Counted from the first letter of the stretch, positions 27,486 through 36,119 are shown. The stretch is 64,000 bases of DNA from DASUPK01 sp963782345 (GCA_963782345.1 CAWAJF010000008.1:90144-154143), one strand, 5' to 3'. Program-made: numbers and translations. The notes: generated from the sequence alone by a model not told the origin.

Positions 27486-29144
27486 CTAGTTCGGCGAGAT
27501 GCCGAGGTACGGCAGCGCGAACTCCGCGATCTGCCCGAAGACCGGCGCGGCGACCAACCCGCCCACGTGCACGTACTGCGGCTCGTCGACGACCACGGCG
27601 ACGAGCAGCTTCGGATGGTGCGCCGGCGCGAAGCCGACGAAGGAGGCGACGTAGCGGCTGTCCGAGTAGGTCCCGTTCTCGACCTTCTGGGCGGTACCCG
27701 TCTTCCCCGCCAGCACGTACCCGGGAACGCTGACCTCCGACGCGGTGCCACCCGGCTCGAGCACGCCCTCGAGCATCCGGCGCAGCCGGGCGGCGGTTTT
27801 CGAGGTGATCACGCGATGCGGGTCGGTGTTCTGGTCGGCGGGGTGCCCGCCCACGCTGGTGATCAGGGTCGGGCGCCGCAGGATGCCGCCGTCGGCGATC
27901 GCGGAGTACGCAGTCGCCATCTGCATCGGCGTCACCGCGAGGCCCTGGCCGATCGGCAGGTTGCCCATCGTCGAGCCGGAGTAGTCCTTGCGCGCCGGCA
28001 CGATCCCCCGCTCCTCGCCGGGATAGCCGATGCCGGTGGGCCGCCCGAAGCCAAAGCGGTTGATCCATTGGGAGAAGCGGTCGGCACCCTCCTTCAGCCC
28101 GATCGTCACGGCGCCGACGTTCGACGACTGCGCGAGGATCTGGGCCGTCGTGAGCGTCTCGGCCGGGCGGGCCTCGGCCTCGCCGATGGTCCGGTCGTAG
28201 ACGTGGATCTCAGGGGGCAGATAGAAGCTCGAGTTCGGCGTGACCACGTGGTCCTCGAGCGCCGAGGCCACGGTGAAGGCCTTGAAGGTCGAGCCGGGCT
28301 CGTAGGTGAAGCCGGTGGCGCGGTTCTCGAGCTCATCGGGGCTCGCCTTGGCGAGGTTCTCGGGATCGAAGCCCGGCGTGTTCGCCATCGCCAGGACCTC
28401 TCCCGTATTGGGGTTCATCACGATCGCCGTGGCGCCTTTGGCGTCGTAGTGCTGGACGGCCGCATTCAGCGCCTCCTCGGTCTTGCCCTGGATCGCGGCG
28501 TCAAGCGTCGTCTGAACGTCCTCCCCCACGCTCGCCGGGGTGACGGTCTCCATCCGCAGTGGGCGTCCCACCGCGTCGTGGACCACGTCCTCCTCGCCGT
28601 TCGCCCCGCCGAGCACGCCGTTCTCCAAGTGCTCGAGGCCGGTCAGCCCCTGGTTGTCGGTCCCCACCGCCCCGATCACCTGCGAGGCAAGCTGACCCTG
28701 GGGGTAGAGCCGCTTGCTGGTCGGGACCGTGGAGATGCCGGCGATGTCGAGCTTCTTCACCTCCGCCGCGACGTTCGGATCGACCTTTCTGGCGAGATAG
28801 GCGAAGCCCGAGGTCCGGTCCGAAAGCGCCTTGAGCAGGTCCGCGGTCGGCACGCCGAGCACGTCATGCAGCTTCATCGCCGTGCGGCCGGGATTCTCGA
28901 CCTGGTACGGCGTGGCGACCACGTCCGCGGCGTCCTCGGAGGCCGCCAGCACCTTGCCGTTGCGGTCGAGCACGCGGCCGCGCTCGCCCGGGATGGTCAC
29001 GGTCGTGACCTGCTGGCTGCGGGCCTCGGCGCGGAGACTGCCCCCCTTCACGCCCTGCAGCCAGAACGAGCGGGCGATCGCGAACGAGAAGACCAGGCAG
29101 AAGATGCAGAAGAGCAGCCCGAGCCGGCGATCGATCATTCGCAT
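27486..29144 (-). CDS. ftsI: Class B penicillin-binding protein (FtsI/PBP3-type transpeptidase)
   Basis: A 552-residue monofunctional transpeptidase, partner of FtsW in septal wall synthesis. An N-terminal transmembrane anchor (LLFCIFCLVFSFAIARSFWL) is followed by the PBP-dimer domain. The transpeptidase motifs are S285-T-F-K in EPGSTFKAFTVA, SSN in AQSSNVGAV, and KTG in LAGKTGTAQ. No PASTA domains are present. Transcription follows rsmH and the FtsL-like gene, the normal place for ftsI. The 12 bp gap to the FtsL-like gene supports co-transcription. Confidence 0.93.
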   Translation of the reverse strand: MRMIDRRLGLLFCIFCLVFSFAIARSFWLQGVKGGSLRAEARSQQVTTVTIPGERGRVLDRNGKVLAASEDAADVVATPYQVENPGRTAMKLHDVLGVPTADLLKALSDRTSGFAYLARKVDPNVAAEVKKLDIAGISTVPTSKRLYPQGQLASQVIGAVGTDNQGLTGLEHLENGVLGGANGEEDVVHDAVGRPLRMETVTPASVGEDVQTTLDAAIQGKTEEALNAAVQHYDAKGATAIVMNPNTGEVLAMANTPGFDPENLAKASPDELENRATGFTYEPGSTFKAFTVASALEDHVVTPNSSFYLPPEIHVYDRTIGEAEARPAETLTTAQILAQSSNVGAVTIGLKEGADRFSQWINRFGFGRPTGIGYPGEERGIVPARKDYSGSTMGNLPIGQGLAVTPMQMATAYSAIADGGILRRPTLITSVGGHPADQNTDPHRVITSKTAARLRRMLEGVLEPGGTASEVSVPGYVLAGKTGTAQKVENGTYSDSRYVASFVGFAPAHHPKLLVAVVVDEPQYVHVGGLVAAPVFGQIAEFALPYLGISPN

Positions 29145-29156
29145 CGCCGGTTGCCC

Positions 29157-29969
29157 CTAGAGGCCTACGCCTCCGGTCGAGCTTCCGGACGAGCTCGAGG
29201 AAGAGCTCGAGGAGGAGCCGCTCCCGCTCGAGGTGCCGCTCGCCGAACCGCTGCTCGTGCTCGGCGCAGTGGCGGTTGGGGTGGGAGTCGTGGTCGGCGC
29301 CACCGTCGTCGTGGGCGCGGGTGTCGAGCTCGTGTCGACCGGCGCGTAGGAGGTGCCCGGCGCGGGATAGCTCGATGGCAGGCTCGGCGCCATCAGGAAG
29401 CTGTCGGTGCCCAGCAGGTGCGCCAAGCGCTGCGCGCTCCCGTCGCTTGCGTTCAGATAGGTGATCGACTTCGGAGGAGGCACGGCGAGTCCCAGGCGGG
29501 AGGCCTCGGCCTCAACCCTGCTGGCCGAGAGTCGCTCGTCGATCTGTGCCTGAAGGCCGGAGATCTCGCTCTTCAGCTCGTCGATCTGGATCGACCGGCC
29601 GCCCGAGCCTGCGGTCAGGCTGAGGCTGAGGACGTTGAGCGCGACGATTCCGACGAGCATCGCGCCGAGGACGGCGATCCAGCCGCGTCCCCGGGTGAGT
29701 CGCATGATCAGAGTGGAGTCGGAGATGTCCCGGACGGCGCCGGCGCTTCGGACCGCCGCCTGCGGGAAGAGCGCGGCGCCGGCGACCGCCGGTCGCATCA
29801 GCCGGGCGGCGGGCGCCTGGCGGGCGCGGCCGCGGGGCGCCGGCCTCCGCCGGGCGCTTCGAGCCTTCCGTCGCGGCGCCTGACGCGGCGCGGCTTTGAT
29901 GCGAGGGCGATCCGCAGGCGAAGCCGAGGAGCGATCCGTTCTATGTGGAGCCGTGGCAGCGGCGGCCAT
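29157..29969 (-). CDS. FtsL-like divisome protein with low-complexity tail
   Basis: A 270-residue bitopic protein in the position of ftsL, between rsmH and the PBP gene. A basic, Pro/Arg/Ala-rich cytoplasmic head of about 105 residues leads to one transmembrane helix (RGWIAVLGAMLVGIVALNVL) and a short coiled coil (QIDELKSEISGLQAQIDERL) with RLGLAVPPP after it, the usual FtsL layout. The C terminus adds about 100 residues of Pro/Thr then Ser/Gly repeats, which FtsL normally lacks. ATG at 29969 shares one base with the rsmH stop (TGATG). The assignment rests on topology and context more than on sequence. Confidence 0.65.
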   Translation of the reverse strand: MAAAATAPHRTDRSSASPADRPRIKAAPRQAPRRKARSARRRPAPRGRARQAPAARLMRPAVAGAALFPQAAVRSAGAVRDISDSTLIMRLTRGRGWIAVLGAMLVGIVALNVLSLSLTAGSGGRSIQIDELKSEISGLQAQIDERLSASRVEAEASRLGLAVPPPKSITYLNASDGSAQRLAHLLGTDSFLMAPSLPSSYPAPGTSYAPVDTSSTPAPTTTVAPTTTPTPTATAPSTSSGSASGTSSGSGSSSSSSSSSSGSSTGGVGL

Positions 29970-31009
29970 CAGCCCCCCTCCTCCTCTTCGCGGATCTTGA
30001 GCGCGGCACGCAGGTGCGCCGAGGAGGCGCGCGGGTTCCGCTCGAGCTCGTCGGGACCGGGAGCGATCGCTCGCTTGGTGAGCAGCTCGGCCTCCGGCTC
30101 GTGGCCACACACGCAGACCGGAAGCTCCGGCGGACAGACACAGCCGCGGGCTCGATCGGCGAGGAAGCGCTTGACGCGCCGGTCCTCGAGCGAATGGAAG
30201 GAGATCGCGCCGAGGCGCCCGCCGACCGGCAGGATGTCCCAGGCCAGGGGCAGCGCGTGATCGAGCGCGTCGAGCTCGCCGTTCACGGCGATCCGGATCG
30301 CCTGGAAGGTGCGCTTGGCCGGATGCCCGCGGCCGAATCGCTCGGAGGGCGGGATCGCGCCCTTGATCGCGCGGACGAGCTGCGCGGTCGTGTCGATCGG
30401 GCGGCGCTTGACGATCTCGCGCGCGATCGATCCGCCGCGGCGCTCCTCGCCGAGCTCGCGGATCGCGTTCGCGAGACGGTCCTGGGGCCAGTCGTTGACA
30501 ACGGTCGCCGCCGAGAGGCTCTGGGTCGGGTCCATGCGCATGTCGAGCGGCGCGTCGTACGAGTACGAGAAGCCTCGCTCCCAGGCATCGACCTGCATCG
30601 AGGACATACCGAGGTCGAAGACGATCGCGTCGGGCCGCACGCCCTCGCCGCGAAGCCCCTCGAGCGCCATGACGAAGTCGGCGCGCAGGAAGCGAGATCG
30701 GGACGGTGCGTGGGCGGCGAACTCACTCCAGCGCTCCTCGGAGGCGGGATCGCGGTCGACCGCGATCAGCTCGCCCTCCTGGCCGATGCGCTCGGAGATC
30801 AGGCGGGCGTGGCCGCCGCCCCCGAAGGTGCAGTCGACGAACGTCTCGCCCGGGTGCGGGTCGAGGACGTCGATCAGCTCTGTTGCGAGGACGGGCTCAT
30901 GTTCGGTGGGCACGTACGTAAGGTTCGCTGACGAGGCCGGTTGTCCGGCCGCCCTGTTGGTGGCGGCCGAAATGCGGGGCCCCACCACTCGATGTGTTGC
31001 TGTGGCCAT
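29969..31009 (-). CDS. rsmH: 16S rRNA (cytosine-1402-N4) methyltransferase
   Basis: SAM-dependent methyltransferase, about 346 residues, modifying C1402 of 16S rRNA. HEPVLATELIDVLDPHPGE, FVDCTFGGGGHARLI (SAM-binding glycine motif), FDLGMSSMQVDAWERGFSY and ISFHSLEDRRVKRF are all typical. An actinobacterial Cys-rich insertion, CVCPPELPVCVCGH, lies near the C terminus. ATG at 31009 was chosen because an AGGAGG six bases upstream precedes it; the longer frame to 31063 would overlap mraZ. Confidence 0.95.
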   Translation of the reverse strand: MATATHRVVGPRISAATNRAAGQPASSANLTYVPTEHEPVLATELIDVLDPHPGETFVDCTFGGGGHARLISERIGQEGELIAVDRDPASEERWSEFAAHAPSRSRFLRADFVMALEGLRGEGVRPDAIVFDLGMSSMQVDAWERGFSYSYDAPLDMRMDPTQSLSAATVVNDWPQDRLANAIRELGEERRGGSIAREIVKRRPIDTTAQLVRAIKGAIPPSERFGRGHPAKRTFQAIRIAVNGELDALDHALPLAWDILPVGGRLGAISFHSLEDRRVKRFLADRARGCVCPPELPVCVCGHEPEAELLTKRAIAPGPDELERNPRASSAHLRAALKIREEEEGG

Positions 31010-31010
31010 T

Positions 31011-31454
31011 TCAGCCTCCTTCGCTCTCGGAGAGGTTCTCGGCGACGTCTGAGACCTCCGCATCCATTTCCTTCTCGTACTCGGCCCAGCGCTCGGCGCT
31101 CCAGATCTCGAACCAGTCGTCGGAGCCGACGATCACGCAGGGGCCCTCGCCCAGGCCGGCGTGCTCGATCAGCTTCTTCGGCAGCCGGATCCGGCCGGCG
31201 GAGTCAAGGGAGTCGTCGAAGGCGCCACCGTGGAAGTGGCGGCGCAGCATCCGCCCGCGCTTGCCGAGCGGGTTGGTCTCGCCGAGGAAGCTCTTCGTGA
31301 AGTTCTCGTAGCCGCCGGGCGCGAACACCCAGACAGAGGGGTCGAGGCCCTTGGCGAGAACGACTCCATCAGCCAGCGCCGCGCGGAACCTCGACGGGAC
31401 CGTGAGGCGGTCCTTGGCGTCGAGATTGTGCTCGTACTGACCGAGAAACGACAA
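31011..31454 (-). CDS. mraZ: Transcriptional regulator / division protein MraZ
   Basis: A 147-residue AbrB-fold DNA-binding protein, the first gene of the dcw cluster. It begins FLGQYEHNLDAKDRLTVPSR, the standard MraZ start, and carries two SpoVT-AbrB repeats, the second around GRIRLPKKLIEHAGLG. MraZ binds direct repeats in its own promoter and represses the cluster in the species studied; matching repeats lie upstream at 31546-31583. Confidence 0.95.
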   Translation of the reverse strand: MSFLGQYEHNLDAKDRLTVPSRFRAALADGVVLAKGLDPSVWVFAPGGYENFTKSFLGETNPLGKRGRMLRRHFHGGAFDDSLDSAGRIRLPKKLIEHAGLGEGPCVIVGSDDWFEIWSAERWAEYEKEMDAEVSDVAENLSESEGG

Positions 31455-31894
31455 AGCGGGCTTCCTCTCCGGAGGGTGAGTCGGTCTGTTCGGAGCGGGC
31501 CGGGGTGGTGAGGTGGGAGGAGCCTCATCACCCCGGCCCTATTGACCAACTCTGTTTGCCACGCTAACCCACTCTGCCCCACTTTGCAACACAGATTGGG
31601 CGGGCGCATTGCACCCGATCCGTCGGACGGAACTGCTACCCGGGTCGGAGGAGCGCTGAAATCCGCATTCCCATGCGGTTTGAGGGGCTCCGCGACGCGC
31701 CCGGTTGCGACGCCTTGGTGGCCTGGTCCTGCAACTCCGGTTGCAGTGAAGAGGACCGCCACCGGGATGCCCCCCACTTTGCCCCCCGGTCGGCTTCACG
31801 CGTCGAGCCGCGCGGCGGCGATCCTCTCGCCCCGCCTCACGCCCGGATCAGTTCAGGCGTTCCATCGGCAGTTGACGACGGCAAAGGAGTCGAG
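31455..31894. other. Divergent intergenic region between mraZ and the Ada-N gene
   Basis: About 440 bp without a credible gene. It holds the MraZ boxes (31546-31583) and a perfect hairpin CTGCAAC-TCCG-GTTGCAG (31729-31746) without a T-run. The plus-strand gene at 31895 has its own AAAGGAG. The remaining sequence shows nothing recognisable. Confidence 0.5.
31546..31583 (-). promoter_or_regulatory. Predicted MraZ operator: direct repeats upstream of mraZ
   Basis: On the minus strand the repeats AGTGGG-gcag, AGTGGG-ttag and CGTGGC-aaac occur with a 10 bp period, followed by a weaker AGAGTTGG. The known MraZ boxes are TGGG-containing direct repeats with the same period, placed before mraZ. This is the expected site for autoregulation of the dcw cluster, about 95-130 bp upstream of the start codon. 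The core promoter could not be placed confidently. Confidence 0.7.
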
Positions 31895-32113
31895 ATGCAC
31901 TTCGAGCGGCGCTATCGAGCGATGGAGACGAGAGACGAGGCCCAGGCGGGGGAGTTCTTCGCGGCGGTCACCTCGACCGGCATCTATTGCCGTCCGGGCT
32001 GCCCGGCGCGGATGCCGAAGCGCGAGAACGTCCGCTTCTACCTGACCGCCGCCGCGGCGCGGAGCGACGGGTTCCGCGCGTGCCTTCGCTGCCACCCGGA
32101 CGAGTTCGAGTGA
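31895..32113 (+). CDS. Stand-alone Ada metal-binding domain protein
   Basis: A 72-residue protein consisting only of the zinc-binding methylphosphotriester domain of Ada: RYRAMETRDEAQAGEFFAAV, then STGIYCRPGCPARMPKRENV and FRACLRCHPDEFE. The four zinc ligands are the C-x3-C and C-x2-C cysteines; the first Cys of the set is the methyl acceptor in E. coli Ada. The AraC helix-turn-helix and O6-methyltransferase domains that normally follow are absent. A good ribosome site (AAAGGAG) precedes the ATG, so it looks expressed as is. The next gene starts within its stop codon (GTGA). Confidence 0.8.
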   Translation: MHFERRYRAMETRDEAQAGEFFAAVTSTGIYCRPGCPARMPKRENVRFYLTAAAARSDGFRACLRCHPDEFE

Positions 32114-32730
32114 GCGGCGCCGAGCGGTTGCGCGCCGCGGCCGCGGCGGCCACGGTGGGGCCGGCGGTCTGGTTCGCGGTGATGATCGTGCTGGGACTGG
32201 CGGTCCCCGGCTACGACACGCTCACCATGCCCGCCAGCGCTCTCAGCCTCGGCTCGGCCGGCTGGGTGATGATCGTGAACTTCGTGCTGTTGGGTGCGGT
32301 CGAGATCGCGTTCGCCTTTGCGCTGTGGCGAGTGGCGGAAAGCTCCGGTCTCGGGCGTGCCGAGGCGGTCCTGATCGGATTCGCGGGTGCCTGCACGCTG
32401 ATCGCCGGGCCGCTGATCACGGATCCTGACGACGCGCTGAGGACGCTCCACGCCCAGCTGCACCTGGCCGCGGTCGCGTGCGCCTTCGCGGCCGTGTCGG
32501 CGGCCGCCATCCTGGTCTCGCGGCGAGGCAGCGCGACCCGCGGTTTTGCCGCCTTCTCGCTGCTGACCGGCCTGTCCGTCCTGCCCCTCTTCGTCATCTC
32601 GGAGGCGGCGACCCCGATGCTGGGAGTGATTCAGCGCGCCGCGGTGGCGATCGCGTTCACCTGGCTGACGCTGCTCGCGCTGCGCATGCGCGCTGCCATT
32701 CCGCCGGCCGAGCTCAGAACCCGGACATGA
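32110..32730 (+). CDS. DUF998 family membrane protein
   Basis: A 206-residue protein with about six transmembrane helices of the DUF998 family, function unknown. The N-terminal helix contains PAVWFAVMIVLGLAVPGYDT, and a short loop SALSLGSAGWVMIVNFVLLG is typical for the family. It starts with GTG at 32110 inside the stop codon of the Ada-domain gene, so its expression is coupled to it. Its last 17 bp overlap the convergent tadC-like gene. Confidence 0.75.
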   Translation: MSGAERLRAAAAAATVGPAVWFAVMIVLGLAVPGYDTLTMPASALSLGSAGWVMIVNFVLLGAVEIAFAFALWRVAESSGLGRAEAVLIGFAGACTLIAGPLITDPDDALRTLHAQLHLAAVACAFAAVSAAAILVSRRGSATRGFAAFSLLTGLSVLPLFVISEAATPMLGVIQRAAVAIAFTWLTLLALRMRAAIPPAELRTRT

Positions 32731-33547
32731 ACCGATCGACGTTGGCGAGCAGCCCGGCGGCGATCATCAGCAGGACCGAGGGCACCAGGAGAAGCGCGAT
32801 CGCGAGCTGGATCTTGGGAGCCGCTCGCGCCGCCTGCTCCTCGATCCGCCGCCGCTGGACGCCGCGCAGCGCGGTCGCCTGCTCGCGGAGCTGGTCGGCC
32901 AGAGGAGAGCCGTAGCGGCGGGAGCGCTCGATCACCCCGCACATCGCCGATACCTCGCGGACCGGGGCGCGCCGCCGCAGCGACTCGAGCGCCTGGCTCT
33001 GCGGAAGCCCGCAGGAGCTCTCGGCCGAGAGCATCGCGAGCTCGCGCGCCAGCGGCCCCTCCCCCCTGCCGAGCTCGCTGAGACCCGCGAGCGGGCTGCG
33101 CCCCGCGGCAGTGCCGACCGCCAGCAGGTCGAGCGCGTCAGGGAGGCCGGCGCGGAGGGCGCGGAGCCGCTGGCGGGCGCGTCGCTCGAGCCACGCATCG
33201 GGACCGAGAAAGCCTGCGGCAGGCAGTCCGACGAGGACGATCCAGGCGAGACGGCTGGGGGCGGCGGGCGCCACGACCATCCCCCAGAGCAAGCCGGCTA
33301 GCCCGCCGCCGAGCTTGGCGGCGAGCACGGCCTGCAGGGAGACGCGGTCCGCAAGACCGGCCCTGGTGATGCGAGCGGAGAGCCCGAGCCGGCCGTCGGC
33401 GGCGGTGAGGAGCGAACATGCCGGCGATCGCGTTGCGGCGTCGTGGCTTGTGGGCCCATCCGCTCGGGTGCGCCCGGGCAGGAGTTGTGCGATCGCGCCG
33501 AACCCGAGGACGAGCGCGCCGATCCCGAGCAGCACAGCCGTGGTCAT
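32714..33547 (-). CDS. tadC: Tad pilus assembly inner-membrane protein TadC
   Basis: A 277-residue type II secretion F-domain protein (T2SSF), one of the two inner-membrane platform proteins of Tad/Flp pili. The cytoplasmic domain contains GLPDALDLLAVGTAAGRSPL and the helix RSRRYGSPLADQLREQATAL, both typical; the C-terminal membrane segment is QLAIALLLVPSVLLMIAAGL. Its start overlaps the upstream tadB by 4 bp. No flp pilin or prepilin peptidase gene is seen in the window. Confidence 0.85.
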   Translation of the reverse strand: MTTAVLLGIGALVLGFGAIAQLLPGRTRADGPTSHDAATRSPACSLLTAADGRLGLSARITRAGLADRVSLQAVLAAKLGGGLAGLLWGMVVAPAAPSRLAWIVLVGLPAAGFLGPDAWLERRARQRLRALRAGLPDALDLLAVGTAAGRSPLAGLSELGRGEGPLARELAMLSAESSCGLPQSQALESLRRRAPVREVSAMCGVIERSRRYGSPLADQLREQATALRGVQRRRIEEQAARAAPKIQLAIALLLVPSVLLMIAAGLLANVDRFMSGF

Positions 33548-34392
33548 TCCGCCGGCCTCCCGAGCCTGCGGATCAGCCCGAAGCCGAGGACCTGAAGTCC
33601 CCCTGCCGCGACCAGCATCGCCGCGGAGGCCGGCTCGGAGATCACCCGCGAGACGAAGCCGGGCTGCAGGAGCTCCGCGAAGAGCGCCGCCCCGGCGGGC
33701 AGCGCAACCACGAGCAACCCCGTGAAGCGTGCCTGCGTCGTGGCGGCGCGAGCCTCATCGGCGACCCGGTCGCGGTCGGCGGCCGCCGCCGCCAGGCGCC
33801 GCATCAGCGCGGCCACGTCCCCGCCCGCGACCTGCTGGCTGAGCAGCGCCGTGGCGAGGGAGTCGACCCGGTCCGAGCGCAGCCTGGCCTGCATCCCGGC
33901 GAGTGCCTCAGCCGTCGATGCCCCGAGCTCGAGGTCGGCCGCGACCCGCGCCAGCTCCACCGAGGAGGGACCCTCGAGCGACCCCGCGGCGGCCGCCAGC
34001 GCGCCCCGCACCGAGTGACCGCCCGAGATCGCGTCGGCGATCGCCGCCGCCACATCCGGAAGAGACCGCTCCACCGCGCGGCGATATCGCTCGCGGCGAC
34101 CGGCGACCAGCGCCCCGACGCACCAGGGGCCCGCCGCCGCGGCGACCGCGAGCGGGCTCGGGCCGGCGATCAGGACCGCCATCGCCGCGATCGCGCCGCT
34201 GCCGAGCATCGCGAGGCGGCGCTGCTCGTCCGCGCTCGGCGCGTAGCCCTCTCGCGAGGCACGCCGCAGGGGCAGGACCGCGGCCTGGAGCCAGCTCGCC
34301 AACCGCGGCGCCGAGACCAAAGCTTCGCGGACCGCTACGGCGGCGAGCCCTCCCGCAAGCGCCGTCAGCACGATCAGCGCCTCACGGCCCAC
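33544..34392 (-). CDS. tadB: Tad pilus assembly inner-membrane protein TadB
   Basis: A 282-residue T2SSF protein, paralogue and partner of TadC. It has VERSLPDVAAAIADAISGGH (the F-domain entry), QMARLRSDRVDSL-like ALAGMQARLRSDRVDSLATA and the final membrane helix ASAAMLVAAGGLQVLGFGLI. Its 5' end overlaps the 3' end of tadA by 19 bp. In transcription order tadA-tadB-tadC, as is standard. Confidence 0.85.
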   Translation of the reverse strand: MGREALIVLTALAGGLAAVAVREALVSAPRLASWLQAAVLPLRRASREGYAPSADEQRRLAMLGSGAIAAMAVLIAGPSPLAVAAAAGPWCVGALVAGRRERYRRAVERSLPDVAAAIADAISGGHSVRGALAAAAGSLEGPSSVELARVAADLELGASTAEALAGMQARLRSDRVDSLATALLSQQVAGGDVAALMRRLAAAAADRDRVADEARAATTQARFTGLLVVALPAGAALFAELLQPGFVSRVISEPASAAMLVAAGGLQVLGFGLIRRLGRPAE

Positions 34393-35552
34393 GGGCGTGC
34401 CTCCGCTTCGCTTCCCAGCCTGTAGAGCTCGCGGACGCCCACCGAGCCGGCGGTCCGCACCACCTCGGCGACCTCCACGACGCGGCGCGAGCCGTCGCTC
34501 AACCGGGCGAGGTGGATGACGAGATCGAGCCCACGTCCCAGTTGCTCGCGGATCGCCTCGTGCGGCAGGCCGACGCCGGCCATCAGCGCCAGGGTCTCGA
34601 TTCGCCGCAGCGCGTCCTCCGGCGAGTTGGCATGGACGGTGGAGAGCGCGCCCTCGTGGCCGGTGTTCAGGGCCATCAGCAGGTCCAGCGCCTCGCCGCC
34701 CCGCACCTCGCCGATCACGATGCGGTCCGGGCGCATACGCAGAGCGCCGCGGAGCAGCTCCCGGATGGTGACCCTGCCGCGGCCCTCCACGTTCGGCGGC
34801 CGACTCTCCAGCCGGACGACGTGTGGCTGCCGCAGCCGCAGCTCGGCGGCGTCCTCGATCGTGATCACACGCTCGTCCGGGTCGAGGAACGCCGAGAGAG
34901 CGTTCAGCAGCGTCGTCTTGCCGGAGCCGGTGCCGCCGCTGACGAGAATGCTCCGCCGCGCGCCGACCGCAGCGGCCAGCTCGTCGTGGAGCTCCGGGCT
35001 GAGGGTGCCGAGCTCGACCAGCTCCCGCGGACCGGGCCGCACTGCGGAGAACCGCCGGATCGACATCGAAGGGCCATCGACCGAGAGCGGCGGGATCACC
35101 ACGTGGACGCGCGAGCCGTCCTCGAGCCGTGCATCGACCATCGGGCTGAGCTCGTCGACCCTGCGACCGAGCGGGGTGAGGATCCGCTCGATCGCGTCCC
35201 GCAGGGACTGCTCGGAGGGGAAGGAGACCTCGGTCAGCTCAATCCGCCCCGCCCTCTCGACGTAGACGCGCTCGTGCCAGTTGACCATCACCTCCTCGAC
35301 CGCCGGGTCGGCGAGCAGCTCCTCAAGCGGCCCGAGGCCGACGGCCTCGCGCAATATCAGCTCGCGAAGGCGCTCCCGCGTCGGCTGCTCGAGGATCGCC
35401 GCGTCCTCGTCGACAAGCTCGCGAACCGCGTCGGGAAGCGGCCCCAATGCCGCGTCGCCCGAGGCCGCCTGCGCACGGCGACGCTCCACGAGCCGGTTGC
35501 GCAGCTCGACGGCCAGCTGATCCAGGTGCCTGCGGCGGACTCGCTCGTCCAC
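34374..35552 (-). CDS. tadA: Tad/Flp pilus secretion ATPase TadA (CpaF)
   Basis: A 392-residue hexameric secretion ATPase that powers Tad pilus assembly. The Walker A motif is VSGGTGSGKTTLLNAL, the Asp box ITIEDAAELRLRQPHVV, and the Walker B and His box region runs through RMRPDRIVIGEVRGGEALDL and NTGHEGALSTVHANSPEDAL. The N-terminal domain reads GLGPLEELLADPAVEEVMVN, as in CpaF. The macro-domain gene starts divergently 60 bp away. Confidence 0.92.
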   Translation of the reverse strand: MDERVRRRHLDQLAVELRNRLVERRRAQAASGDAALGPLPDAVRELVDEDAAILEQPTRERLRELILREAVGLGPLEELLADPAVEEVMVNWHERVYVERAGRIELTEVSFPSEQSLRDAIERILTPLGRRVDELSPMVDARLEDGSRVHVVIPPLSVDGPSMSIRRFSAVRPGPRELVELGTLSPELHDELAAAVGARRSILVSGGTGSGKTTLLNALSAFLDPDERVITIEDAAELRLRQPHVVRLESRPPNVEGRGRVTIRELLRGALRMRPDRIVIGEVRGGEALDLLMALNTGHEGALSTVHANSPEDALRRIETLALMAGVGLPHEAIREQLGRGLDLVIHLARLSDGSRRVVEVAEVVRTAGSVGVRELYRLGSEAEARPWAVRR

Positions 35553-35612
35553 CCTGGGCTAAGAGGCCGGGCCGGCCGGCTCGCCCCCCTGCGGTGGATA
35601 GCCTGCGCGGAC

Positions 35613-36119
35613 GTGGCCGAGATCGAGGTCAAGCAGGCGGACATCACCAAGCTCGAGGTGGACGCGATCGCCAACGCCGCCAACACGCAGCTTCGCCACG
35701 GCGGCGGCGTGGCGGGCGCGATCTCCCGGGCCGGCGGCCCGGTGGTTCAGGCTGAGAGCGACGAGCGTGCGCCGATCGGGCTAGGGGACGCGGTCGAGAC
35801 GACCGCGGGCGAGATGCCCGCCCGCTGGGTGATCCACGCGGCGACGATGGACCTGGGCGGCCCGACCTCCGCGGAGATCATCCGCAGGGCCACGGCGAGC
35901 ACGCTCGCCGTGGCAGACGAGCTCGGAGCGAAGAGCCTGGCCCTGGTCGCCTTCGGTACGGGCGTGGGCGGCTTCCCGCTCGACGAGGCCGCCCGGATCG
36001 AGGCCGAGGAGATGCACAGGCACCTCGATGCGGGCAGCGGGCTCGAGCAGGTGATCTTCGCCGTTCACGGCGACGAAGCCGAGGCCGCGTTCAATTCGGC
36101 GATGAGTCAGCTCGGTTGA
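35613..36119 (+). CDS. Macro domain ADP-ribose-binding protein
   Basis: A 168-residue macro domain of the YmdB/ALC1-like type, which binds ADP-ribose and often hydrolyses O-acetyl-ADP-ribose or mono-ADP-ribosyl groups. Diagnostic stretches are VKQADITKLEVDAIANAAN, QLRHGGGVAGAISRAGG (diphosphate loop), WVIHAAT and LVAFGTGVGGFPLDEAARI. The start is GTG at 35613; the long open frame upstream is antisense to the Tad genes. The AraC-type gene follows directly and could even start (TTG, 36116) within its stop. Confidence 0.88.
   Translation: MAEIEVKQADITKLEVDAIANAANTQLRHGGGVAGAISRAGGPVVQAESDERAPIGLGDAVETTAGEMPARWVIHAATMDLGGPTSAEIIRRATASTLAVADELGAKSLALVAFGTGVGGFPLDEAARIEAEEMHRHLDAGSGLEQVIFAVHGDEAEAAFNSAMSQLG

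Noticed and set aside
29160..29260. Repetitive GAGCTCGAGGA-type DNA that could suggest a repeat element
   Set aside because: It encodes the Ser-rich tail of the FtsL-like protein; the repetition comes from coding low complexity.
27567..30260. An 897-codon plus-strand open frame opposite the PBP and FtsL-like genes
   Set aside because: It mirrors clearly identified genes on the minus strand and shows no domain of its own.
31729..31746. Perfect CTGCAAC/GTTGCAG hairpin as a terminator
   Set aside because: It has no T-run and lies between divergent genes, where a terminator is not expected.
33903..35612. Upstream extension of the macro domain protein
   Set aside because: This part is antisense to tadA and tadB; only the 168 residues after GTG 35613 match the family.
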